A program made the position numbers and the translations under genes. Below are positions 57,609 through 64,000 of a stretch of 64,000 nt of DNA, in pieces. The stretch comes from an uncultured Collinsella sp. (GTDB lineage Bacteria; Actinomycetota; Coriobacteriia; Coriobacteriales; Coriobacteriaceae): the NCBI GenBank assembly GCA_900765115.1, contig CAAFQK010000082.1:9190-73189 (forward strand). The letters run 5' to 3'. The notes below the pieces were generated by a model that had not been told where the DNA came from, made no database searches, and saw only the letters and a list, made by a program, of their open reading frames with translations. Numbering within the stretch: position 1 is the first letter of the stretch; each line of letters starts with the position of its first letter.

Positions 57609-59303
57609 CTACTTGCGGTGAGCACGGTAGAACTCGATGAGCGCCTGAGTCGAAGCGTCCTGCTCGGCCTTGGCGGCGTCGTCGTGGAAGGCCGGGGTGA
57701 TCTGCTTGGCAAGCTGCTTGCCCAGCTCGACGCCCCACTGGTCGTAGGAGTCGATGCCCCAGACCGTGCCCTCGACAAACGTGATGTGCTCGTACAGGGC
57801 AATGAGCTCGCCGAGCGCAAACGGGGTCAGCGTGTCGCCGAAGATCGAGGTCGTCGGGCGGTTGCCCTCAAAGCAGCGGGCCGGGACGATCTGCTCGGGC
57901 GTGCCCTCGGCGCGCACCTCATCGGCCGTCTTACCAAAGGCGAGCGCCTTGGTCTGGGCTAGGAAGTTGCCCAGGAACAGCTCGTGGACATCCTGGCCGC
58001 TGTCGGTTGCGGGGTTGGCAGTGTTGGCGAAAGCGATAAAGTCGGCCGGGACCACCACGGTGCCCTGGTGCAGCAGCTGGTAGAAGGCATGCTGGCCGTT
58101 GGTGCCGGGCTCGCCCCAGAAGATCTCACCGGTGTCGGAGGTCACGGCGCTGCCGTCCCAACGGACATGCTTGCCGTTGGACTCCATGGTGAGCTGCTGC
58201 AGGTAGGCCGGGAAGCGGTGCAGGTACTGGCAGTACGGCAGCACGGCGTGGCTCTTGGAACCGAAGAAGTTGACGTACCAGACGTTGAGCAGGCCCATCA
58301 GCGCGACGGCGTTGTTCTCGAGCGGGGTGTTGCAGAAGTACTCGTCGATGGCGTGGAAGCCCTCGAGGAACTGCTGGAAGCGCTCGGGGCCGAGCACGAC
58401 GATCAGCGACAGGCCCACGGCGGAGTCAACGGAATAGCGGCCGCCAACCCAGTTCCAGAAACCGAAGGCGTTGGCGGGGTCGATACCGAAGGCCTCGACC
58501 TTCTCGAGTGCGGTGGAGACGGCGACGAAGTGCTTTGCCACGGCCTCGGCGTTCTGCTCATCGGAGCCGTCGATGGCGCCCTGAGCCTTGAGTTGCTCGA
58601 GCATCCAGGTCTTGACCTCGCGGGCGTTGGTGAGGGTCTCGAGCGTGGTGAAGGTCTTGGAGACGATGATCACGAGCGTGGTCTCGGGATCCAAGCCCTT
58701 GAGCTTCTCGGCCTGGTCGTTGGGGTCGATGTTGGAGATGTAGCGGCAGTCGATACCGGCGTCGGCATAGGGACGCAGAGCCTCGTAAGCCATGACCGGA
58801 CCCAAATCGGAGCCGCCGATGCCGATGGACACCAGGTGCTCGATCTTCTTACCGGTTACGCCCTTCCACTCACCGGAGCGCACGCGCTCGGCGAAGGCAT
58901 ACATGCGATCGAGGACCTCGTGCACGTCGGCGACGACGTCCTGGCCGTCGACGATGAGCTGGCCCTTCTCGCTTGCCGGGCGACGAAGCGCGGTGTGCAG
59001 GACGGCGCGGTCCTCGGTGGTGTTAATGTGCTCGCCGGAGAACATGGCGTCGCGGCGCTCCTCGAGCTTCACCTCGCGGGCAAGATCGCACAGCAGCTTG
59101 ACGGTCTCATCGGTCACCAGGTTCTTGGACAGGTCGAAGTGCAGGTCACCGGCGTCAAAGCTCAGCTTGTTCACGCGCTCCGCATCGGCAGCGAACCATG
59201 CCTTAAGGTCGATACCCTCGGCCTCGAGCTTCTCCTGATGGGCCTCGAGCGCCTTCCAAGCGGCGGTCGACGTAGCGTCGATAGGTGCGGCAACAGTTGC
59301 CAT
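57609..59303 (-). CDS. pgi: Glucose-6-phosphate isomerase
   Basis: I start at MATVAAPIDATSTAAWKALEAHQ (ATG 59303 after GAGGAGG), giving 564 residues. VSIGIGGSDLGPVMAYEAL, DPETTLVIIVSKTFTTLETL, GRYSVDSAVGLSLIVVLGPE, GKHVRWDGSAVTSDTGEIFWGEPGTNGQHAFYQLLHQG (in part) and WGIDSYDQWGVELGKQLA are the two PGI signatures and active-site residues. It interconverts glucose 6-phosphate and fructose 6-phosphate in glycolysis. Length is normal for the long E. coli-like type. Confidence 0.97.
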   Translation of the reverse strand: MATVAAPIDATSTAAWKALEAHQEKLEAEGIDLKAWFAADAERVNKLSFDAGDLHFDLSKNLVTDETVKLLCDLAREVKLEERRDAMFSGEHINTTEDRAVLHTALRRPASEKGQLIVDGQDVVADVHEVLDRMYAFAERVRSGEWKGVTGKKIEHLVSIGIGGSDLGPVMAYEALRPYADAGIDCRYISNIDPNDQAEKLKGLDPETTLVIIVSKTFTTLETLTNAREVKTWMLEQLKAQGAIDGSDEQNAEAVAKHFVAVSTALEKVEAFGIDPANAFGFWNWVGGRYSVDSAVGLSLIVVLGPERFQQFLEGFHAIDEYFCNTPLENNAVALMGLLNVWYVNFFGSKSHAVLPYCQYLHRFPAYLQQLTMESNGKHVRWDGSAVTSDTGEIFWGEPGTNGQHAFYQLLHQGTVVVPADFIAFANTANPATDSGQDVHELFLGNFLAQTKALAFGKTADEVRAEGTPEQIVPARCFEGNRPTTSIFGDTLTPFALGELIALYEHITFVEGTVWGIDSYDQWGVELGKQLAKQITPAFHDDAAKAEQDASTQALIEFYRAHRK

Positions 59304-59431
59304 AAAGTCCTCCTCAACATACGGGCGCATACCTCCATGCGCCCGGATAATCAGATGACCCTATTCTAGCGCAGGTCAAGACCGTAATCAGCGAGCGTTG
59401 CCAATCCGCCCCTAAACGGCGACCGACCAAA

Positions 59432-59491
59432 AAGGGACAGGTTAATTTTGGCAGGTCAAACGCTTTACCTACCAAAATTAACCTGTCCCTT
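59432..59491. repeat. REP-like inverted repeat with CCTGTCCCTT arms
   Basis: AAGGGACAGGTTAATTTTGG (59432-59451) and CCAAAATTAACCTGTCCCTT (59472-59491) are perfect 20-bp inverted arms. One arm recurs at 8086-8105, and AAAAAGGGACAGGTT recurs at 60163. Confidence 0.85.
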
Positions 59492-59502
59492 CCTAGCAGA
59501 TA

Positions 59503-60078
59503 TTAGGCCGCAGCGCAGACGCTACCGAGCAACTCACGCAAAGGAGACCCGATGCCCTCCAGCAGTTCGGGCGCGATAATGGCAAAAACGGGAACCTCGC
59601 CGGTGCCCACGACAGCAGGCACCTTGCCCTCCGAGACAATGCATCCATAAGGCACAAAGCCGTCTTCGCCGGCATCGAGCGCCGCCATGCGACGCGCGAG
59701 CTCGCGCGCAAAGCCGGCAGTATCGGCATCGCCAATCGCCAGGACAAAGTCCACGCCTTCGTCGGTCGCCAGGGCTACGGCCTCATCGACCAAATCGTCT
59801 CCCCCGTCGCCCCCGACCAAGCCGCAGCGAAAAAGCACGCGTTCGAGCAGAGCTCGATCAAGCGAGCCGAGCGCCGCCGAGACGAGCTCATCGTGCGTAT
59901 GTTTGTCACCGCCCAACACGACCAGCGCCTTGGTGCCACCGTAGTGAGCGACCAATCGTCCGCACCAGCGAGCCACGTCTCCATCCGCAACAAGGCGCGT
60001 CGGCATACCAAACCCATAATTGACCATCTTTTCCACAACCCTTCCGTGCGTATAGGCGGTATCGATCGTTAGGCTCAT
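59503..60078 (-). CDS. Stand-alone N-terminal half of an iron-type alcohol dehydrogenase
   Basis: The 191-residue protein starts MSLTIDTAYTHGRVVEKMVNYGFGMPTRLVADGDVARW and contains YGGTKALVVLGGDKHTHDELVSAAL, VGGDGGDDLVDEAVALATDEGVDFVLAIGDADTAGFARELA (in part) and later VPVFAIIAPELLEG. It resembles the nucleotide-binding half of butanol-dehydrogenase-like enzymes (PTR-x-x-x-G, G-G-x-x..., LAIGD-x-D-x-A). The metal-binding helical half with its histidines is missing. The gene has normal start and stop signals and no nearby remnant of the second half, so it may be a functional single-domain protein. Confidence in the family is moderate. Confidence 0.6.
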   Translation of the reverse strand: MSLTIDTAYTHGRVVEKMVNYGFGMPTRLVADGDVARWCGRLVAHYGGTKALVVLGGDKHTHDELVSAALGSLDRALLERVLFRCGLVGGDGGDDLVDEAVALATDEGVDFVLAIGDADTAGFARELARRMAALDAGEDGFVPYGCIVSEGKVPAVVGTGEVPVFAIIAPELLEGIGSPLRELLGSVCAAA

Positions 60079-60162
60079 GCTACGAAGCGAGCTTTTCCGA
60101 GCTGTTTCGCGCTCTTTAGGGCTGCGTTAAAAACCCGATGCAGCCGCACGACCATACCCGCC

Positions 60163-60182
60163 AAAAAGGGACAGGTTTTGAC
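60163..60182. repeat. REP-like single arm
   Basis: AAAAAGGGACAGGTTTTGAC shares its first 15 bases with the repeat at 59430. It lies just upstream of the SOS box. Confidence 0.55.
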
Positions 60183-60200
60183 GGTGTCTGGTCGAGCGGG

Positions 60201-60226
60201 TATTATCGAACAGGTATTCGATAATA
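60201..60226. promoter_or_regulatory. LexA/SOS-box-type palindrome
   Basis: TATTATCGAA (60201-60210), CAGGTA, TTCGATAATA (60217-60226) is a perfect 10-bp inverted repeat. Its core CGAACaggtATTCG is close to the Gram-positive LexA consensus CGAAC-N4-GTTCG. It lies 24 bp before the polymerase start, the right place for SOS repression. Confidence 0.75.
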
Positions 60227-60249
60227 ACATGTGTTTGATGGGAGGACGC

Positions 60250-61755
60250 GTGGCGCACGAGCAGCACACCTACATCTGCATCGACCTCAAGACGTTTTAT
60301 GCCAGCGTCGAGTGCGTGGACCGCGGGCTCGATCCACTCACCACCAACCTGGTCGTTGCCGACGAATCACGCGGACGCACGACCATCTGCCTCGCCATCA
60401 CACAGGCCATGAAGGACCTCGGGATACACAATCGCTGCCGTCTGTTCGAAATTCCCGATGGCATCGACTACATCACGGCCGTACCGCGCATGCAGCATTA
60501 CATGGAGGTGTCGGCGAAAATCTACGGTATCTATCTGGAATACGTCAGCCCCCAGGACGTGCACGTCTACTCCATCGATGAGTGCTTTATCGACGTGACG
60601 CCCTATCTGGACCTCTATCACACCGATGCGGAAGGGTTCGCCTGCACGCTGCGCGACGAGGTCCTCGCGCGCACCGGCATCACGGCGACGGTCGGCATCG
60701 GCCCCAACCTATTCCAGGCCAAGGTAGCGCTCGACATTACCGCCAAGCACGTACCCAGCCGCATCGGCATACTCGACGACGAGACCTTTCGCAAGGAGAT
60801 CTGGCCCCATCGCCCCATCACCGACATCTGGGGCATCGGCCCCGGCGTGGCAGCCCGACTCGAAAAGTATGGCGTCTACGACCTGATGGGCGTCGCCGCC
60901 CTTGACGAAAACCTGCTCTACGACGAGCTCGGCGTCAATGCCGAATATCTTATCGATCACGCCTTCGGACGCGAGCCGACAACCATCGCCGATATCCAAG
61001 CCTATCGCCCGCAGGCAACTTCGACCACCACAGGACAGGTGCTCTCGAAGGGTTATGCCTACGAACAGGCCTATACCGTCTTGCGCGAGATGGTCGACAA
61101 CGCCGTTTTAGACTTGGTCGATAAGCACGTGGTCTGCGACAGCATCTCGCTCTTTGTGGGCTACGCGAGCGAACGCGCCGACATACGCCGCCTCGACGCC
61201 AGCGGTACAGCGCAGTATGTGGACGGATGCGGGCACCTGCGCTCGAGCACATCGAGTATCGAACCCACCGCAACCGCCGGCCCCGAGCTCGCGCCCCGTG
61301 CGCCCAAGCCCGTCCAGCGCGATGACGAACGGCGTCGCCTGGTGCGCGAAGCGCAGGCAATCGATGGCATCTTTGTGGGAGAGCATGGCGGCAAACCGCG
61401 CGGTGGCTATGCCGCACTCTTTGCGCACTCCAACGCCTCGCGAAAGCTGCCCGAGCGTACCAATTCGTTTAAGAAGATCATGGGCTATTTCGATGAGCTC
61501 TGGGCGCAGACTGTCGATCCCAAACGACCGGTCAAGCGCATCAACCTGGGATTTGGCAACCTCATGCCCGAGGAATTTGCCACCATCGATCTGTTCAGCG
61601 ATATCGAGGCCGATGAGCGCGAGCGCGACCTGGCGCGCGCCGTGTTAGCCGTGAAAGGCAAGTACGGCAAGAACGCGCTCGTCAAGGGATTAAGCTTTAC
61701 CGCCGGCGCCACCGCGCGCGAACGCAACGACCAAGTTGGAGGACATCGTGCCTAA
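60250..61755 (+). CDS. Y-family DNA polymerase (UmuC/DinB-like)
   Basis: I start at GTG 60250 because GGGAGG precedes it by 4 bases, giving 501 residues. YICIDLKTFYASVECVDRGLDPLTTNLVVAD (in part) is the catalytic start with the first Asp and the steric-gate aromatic; YSIDECFIDVTPYLDLY has the second acidic pair; TATVGIGPNLFQAKVALDITAKH and TDIWGIGPGVAARLEKYGVYDLMGVA follow, then a little-finger domain. The chain is longer than Pol IV, as in Gram-positive UmuC-like/UvrX proteins. It should carry out translesion synthesis after DNA damage. YolD overlaps its end by 8 bp. Confidence 0.92.
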   Translation: MAHEQHTYICIDLKTFYASVECVDRGLDPLTTNLVVADESRGRTTICLAITQAMKDLGIHNRCRLFEIPDGIDYITAVPRMQHYMEVSAKIYGIYLEYVSPQDVHVYSIDECFIDVTPYLDLYHTDAEGFACTLRDEVLARTGITATVGIGPNLFQAKVALDITAKHVPSRIGILDDETFRKEIWPHRPITDIWGIGPGVAARLEKYGVYDLMGVAALDENLLYDELGVNAEYLIDHAFGREPTTIADIQAYRPQATSTTTGQVLSKGYAYEQAYTVLREMVDNAVLDLVDKHVVCDSISLFVGYASERADIRRLDASGTAQYVDGCGHLRSSTSSIEPTATAGPELAPRAPKPVQRDDERRRLVREAQAIDGIFVGEHGGKPRGGYAALFAHSNASRKLPERTNSFKKIMGYFDELWAQTVDPKRPVKRINLGFGNLMPEEFATIDLFSDIEADERERDLARAVLAVKGKYGKNALVKGLSFTAGATARERNDQVGGHRA

Positions 61756-62173
61756 ACCCAAGCAGCAGCCCGTGCGCCCGCCGACCGCCTTCGAGCGCCT
61801 GGCGGACCCCGAGGGTAGACGCCGCGCCGCCGACCCCAACCTCACTGCCAACGGTGCCGTGCGCGCCAACCGCGCCGCACAGTTTATGCCCTTTGCCGCC
61901 CTCACGGGATACTACGAACTCGTGCGCAAGCAGGAAATCACTGTCGAGCCAAAACGTGAGCTCACGGAAGAAAAAGCCCTCGTGCTTTCTAAAAAGCTCG
62001 AGGGCCTCAAACGTGGCGACTTGGTTCGTGTCACCTATTACGATACACACGGCTATCGCAGCCGCACCGGCATCCTCGACGAGGCGCTCCCCGCCTTCAA
62101 GCTCCTCAAACTCCGAGACATCGCCATCGACTTCGACGACATCCAAGACATCGAACTGCGCGGACGAGCCTAG
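61748..62173 (+). CDS. YolD-like protein
   Basis: I start at GTG 61748 (GGAGG 7 bases upstream), giving 141 residues. NRAAQFMPFAALTGYYELVRKQEITVEPKRELTEE (in part) and LKRGDLVRVTYYDTHGYRSRTGILDEALPAFKLLKLRDIAIDFDDIQDIEL (in part) match the YolD-like family: RA-x-x-F-x-PF-x-AL-x-G and a small beta-barrel. YolD proteins are paired with UmuC-like polymerases in Firmicutes and are proposed UmuD substitutes. The coding overlap with the polymerase gene supports a joint role. Confidence 0.9.
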   Translation: MPKPKQQPVRPPTAFERLADPEGRRRAADPNLTANGAVRANRAAQFMPFAALTGYYELVRKQEITVEPKRELTEEKALVLSKKLEGLKRGDLVRVTYYDTHGYRSRTGILDEALPAFKLLKLRDIAIDFDDIQDIELRGRA

Positions 62174-62199
62174 CCAAGGAAGCGCATCCAGGGCAGCGC

Positions 62200-62583
62200 T
62201 TACAGCGTCATGACGTAGTAGCCCGCGTCTTTCACAGCCGTCTCGAGGACACCACGATCAACCGGCTGCTTAGAGCGCACGCGTGCCGTGTGGTCCGCAT
62301 ACGTCACCGTTGCCCACACGCCATCCAGCGCATTGAGGGCATTGGCTACGTTCTGAGCGCAGCCGTCACAGCTCATGCCGCCGATGAGCAGCTCATCGCT
62401 ATAGGGATAGTGTGACGCATCGGTATCCACCACAACAACCTTTTTAGCCTTCTTGCCGCTCGTACCATCGCTGCAGCAACTCTTCCCGTGTGTCGAAGCG
62501 GCAATGCGACGCAGTCCAAAAAACATGCCGACGGCAATGACGGCCAGCACGATGAGATTCGCAGGGTTGAGCAAGTCACTCAT
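62200..62583 (-). CDS. Membrane-anchored heavy-metal-associated (HMA) protein
   Basis: I start at MSDLLNPANLIVLAVIAVGMFFGLRRIA (ATG 62583, GGGGAG upstream), giving 127 residues. One N-terminal membrane helix is followed by a Cys/Lys-rich linker (KSCCSDGTSGKKAKK) and a CopZ-like HMA domain with GMSCDGCAQNVANAL, the M-x-C-x-x-C copper site. It would bind Cu(I) at the membrane and may pass it to an exporter encoded elsewhere. A CsoR-type palindrome lies 29 bp upstream. Confidence 0.88.
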   Translation of the reverse strand: MSDLLNPANLIVLAVIAVGMFFGLRRIAASTHGKSCCSDGTSGKKAKKVVVVDTDASHYPYSDELLIGGMSCDGCAQNVANALNALDGVWATVTYADHTARVRSKQPVDRGVLETAVKDAGYYVMTL

Positions 62584-62611
62584 GCGCTCCCCTTTCAAGT
62601 AGCACTATCTA

Positions 62612-62630
62612 GATACCCCCATGGGGTATC
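62612..62630. promoter_or_regulatory. CsoR-type copper operator
   Basis: GATACCCC-CAT-GGGGTATC is a perfect palindrome of the TACCCC/GGGGTA kind bound by CsoR copper repressors. No csoR gene is in the window. Confidence 0.8.
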
Positions 62631-62691
62631 CCCATCTTAACCCAAAATCATGTCCGTTCGGTCAATTAGTTTCCCTCTTCAAACTTTTTTG

Positions 62692-62736
62692 TTGACCATG
62701 ACTTACTTTCGTGTATAAGTTTTCCTAGGCTAACGG
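62692..62736 (+). promoter_or_regulatory. Promoter with possible iron-box upstream of DUF3793
   Basis: TTGACC (62692-62697) and TATAAG (62714-62719) with a 16-bp spacer form a good promoter. CCTAGGCTAACGG (62724-62736), just after it, resembles half of a DtxR/IdeR-type box (TTAGGCTAACC). Iron control is only suggested. Confidence 0.55.
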
Positions 62737-62757
62737 TTTAGATCCGTAAGGAGCGCC

Positions 62758-63462
62758 GTGACTCGAACCATAGACATCCCAACGTTTCAGGCAGCAGTCG
62801 TGCGCAACTGCTCTCCCACGCTCGCGGGCATCAAGCCGGCATCGCTCTTTACCTATCCAGGCACCTACGCCCACAGAGACGGCTCGACCACAACCGAAAC
62901 CATCGCAGAACGCCGAGCACGCCTGCTCAACGTTATCGCCCAGTGCAATCGCGAGCTTGACCCGCTCGGCATCCACCTGAGTGTTTTGGTCTGGCGGCCC
63001 TGCGGAGCGCTCGTGTACGTGTACCGAGCCAAAAGCCTCACCACCTATTTCGCAGACCCTCGCGCCCAAACGGCGCTCGCCTCGGAAGGCTACGACACGG
63101 GAGACCTTTCGACATGCCTTGTGCATTTGGCATCACGCATCACGCTCGCGAGCAATAACGCCGCGGAAAGCGCCTGCAGCCAGACTCGATGCGCACTACC
63201 CCAGCAAGCTAGCTGCAGCAAAGACTGCACCTGCGAGTTTCCGCACGAAATAGGCTACTTCCTTGGATATCCCTACGACGACGTGCACGAATTTATCGTC
63301 CAGCGCGGCGAGAACTACAAGGTCTTTGGGGCCTGGAAGGTCTACGCAAATGTCGAGCAGGCGCTTGCGACGTTTGATGCCTACCGTGCCTGCACCCAAT
63401 ACTTCACTTTTATCTATCAGCAGGGCTGCAGCCTGGCGCAACTTGCCCAGACAACCCGATAG
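62758..63462 (+). CDS. DUF3793 family protein
   Basis: The 234-residue protein starts at GTG 62758 (AAGGAG upstream). Family marks are FQAAVVRNCSPTLAGIKPASLFTY at the start, VLVWRPCGALVYVYR and FPHEIGYFLGYPYDDVHEFIVQRGENYKVFGAWKVY (in part) near the end. The role of DUF3793 is unknown; genes often neighbour flavodoxins and metal genes in anaerobes, as here. A Cys-rich insert (SACSQTRCALPQQASCSKDCTCEF, in part) near residues 140-163 could bind a metal. A flavodoxin gene follows after 45 bp. Confidence 0.87.
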   Translation: MTRTIDIPTFQAAVVRNCSPTLAGIKPASLFTYPGTYAHRDGSTTTETIAERRARLLNVIAQCNRELDPLGIHLSVLVWRPCGALVYVYRAKSLTTYFADPRAQTALASEGYDTGDLSTCLVHLASRITLASNNAAESACSQTRCALPQQASCSKDCTCEFPHEIGYFLGYPYDDVHEFIVQRGENYKVFGAWKVYANVEQALATFDAYRACTQYFTFIYQQGCSLAQLAQTTR

Positions 63463-63507
63463 AACGTACAAGCCGCGGCAAGCGCCGCACGACCGAAAGG
63501 ACAAAAC

Positions 63508-63927
63508 ATGAGCAAGATCGCCGTCGTCTACTGGAGCGGCACGGGCAATACCGAGGCCATGGCAAACCTCGTCGCCGAAAGCGCCACGTCCGCGGGCGCC
63601 GAGACTGAGGTCATCCCCTGCGCCGACTTCTCTGCCGACAAGGCCGCCGAATATGATGCCTTCGCCTTCGGCTGCCCCGCCATGGGCTCCGAGGAGCTTG
63701 AGTATGACGAGTTTCAGCCTATGTGGGACGAGGTCAAGGAGACCCTCGGCGACAAGAAGGTCGTCCTCTTTGGCTCCTATTCGTGGGCCGAGGGCGAGTG
63801 GATGGACAACTGGAAGGCCGACGCCGACGAGGCCGGCGTCAACGTCGTGGACTCCGTCATTTGCTACGATGCGCCCGACGATGAGGGCGAGGCGGCCTGC
63901 AAGGCCCTCGGAGCCGAGCTCGCGTAA
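63508..63927 (+). CDS. Short-chain flavodoxin
   Basis: The 139-residue protein begins MSKIAVVYWSGTGNTEAMANLVAESA, with the FMN phosphate loop S-G-T-G-N-T. FAFGCPAMGSEELEYDEFQPMWDEV and VVLFGSYSWAEGEWMDNW give the two aromatic FMN-stacking loops. It is an electron carrier that can replace ferredoxin under iron limitation, which would fit the iron-box-like site upstream of its partner gene. GAAAGGA precedes the ATG. Confidence 0.93.
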   Translation: MSKIAVVYWSGTGNTEAMANLVAESATSAGAETEVIPCADFSADKAAEYDAFAFGCPAMGSEELEYDEFQPMWDEVKETLGDKKVVLFGSYSWAEGEWMDNWKADADEAGVNVVDSVICYDAPDDEGEAACKALGAELA

Positions 63928-64000
63928 CGAAACCAGGCCTCCAAAAGAGCCTGTATCACAGCGCATCCCCATCCCTACAAAAGAGCGGGGGCTGGATTCA
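63928..64000. other. Window end, intergenic
   Basis: No gene is visible. AAAGAGCGGGGGCTGGATTC at the end may be one arm of a terminator that continues outside the window. Confidence 0.3.

Noticed and set aside
1..64000. CRISPR arrays, tRNA and rRNA genes
   Set aside because: I looked for regular short repeats and for tRNA-like cloverleaf ends and saw none; a tRNAscan or CRISPR search would be decisive.

Overview
The window is high-GC, densely coded DNA that reads like a gut actinobacterium of the class Coriobacteriia, most likely a Collinsella-type organism. The reasons are the codon bias (long antisense open frames everywhere), strong AGGAGG-type ribosome binding sites, the acetylase variant of diaminopimelate synthesis, an LPXTG-anchored C69 peptidase, a fructosamine (frl-type) operon, L-lactate dehydrogenase and DUF3793/flavodoxin genes. 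I saw no rRNA, tRNA or CRISPR array. The genus is an inference from gene content; no marker gene fixes it.

Layout. 1-4.4 kb: RNase D (cut by the window edge), a lipid kinase, a tiny membrane peptide and a cell-wall-anchored dipeptidase. 4.4-8.1 kb: an ECF transporter (S, fused A-A', T) preceded by a leader peptide with three consecutive Trp codons and an intrinsic terminator, which points to tryptophan as substrate and attenuation as control. 8.1-10.2 kb: an aspartate racemase and an AslFm-like D-aspartate ligase, probably for peptidoglycan cross-bridges. 10.4-14.7 kb: a MOSC protein, a secreted coiled-coil wall protein, a 5'-truncated MFS gene and a HigBA module. 14.7-20.1 kb and 24.7-25.9 kb: lysine/DAP synthesis, with a lysine riboswitch ahead of an in-frame lysA-dapA fusion, dapB and dapH; a deacetylase and an aminotransferase lie apart. 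20.3-28 kb: a second toxin-antitoxin pair with a 46-bp operator palindrome, NdpA, a DUF2974 hydrolase, ldh and nadE.

28.1-32.4 kb is an A+T-richer island: DUF2087 protein, MFS exporter, B12-binding-type radical SAM enzyme with C-terminal winged-helix (PqqD/RRE-like) regions, and an unannotated 36-residue acidic peptide gene directly behind it. I read this as an uncharacterised RiPP system and the best candidate for novelty in the window.

32.5-40.1 kb: membrane/low-complexity proteins, EttA, an SdpI-ArsR pair, a possible type I toxin, TcdA and TatD, and a gene-free inverted-repeat element. 40.3-51.8 kb: a large minus-strand catabolic operon with a GntR/UTRA regulator, YfcC transporter, two amidohydrolases, FrlC- and FrlB-like proteins, two PfkB kinases, YjbQ, BtpA and an FGGY kinase; the core fits Amadori-product (fructosamine) use. 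51.8-64 kb: two HAD phosphatases, an orphan operon pairing a ClpP-like protein with a VirD4-like ATPase, deoC, pgi, an SOS-controlled Y-family polymerase with YolD, a copper-site protein under a CsoR-type palindrome, and DUF3793 plus flavodoxin.

Interspersed palindromic repeats of at least three kinds recur between genes (5.3, 5.45, 8.1, 20.1, 23.4, 35.0, 40.1, 59.4, 60.2 kb).
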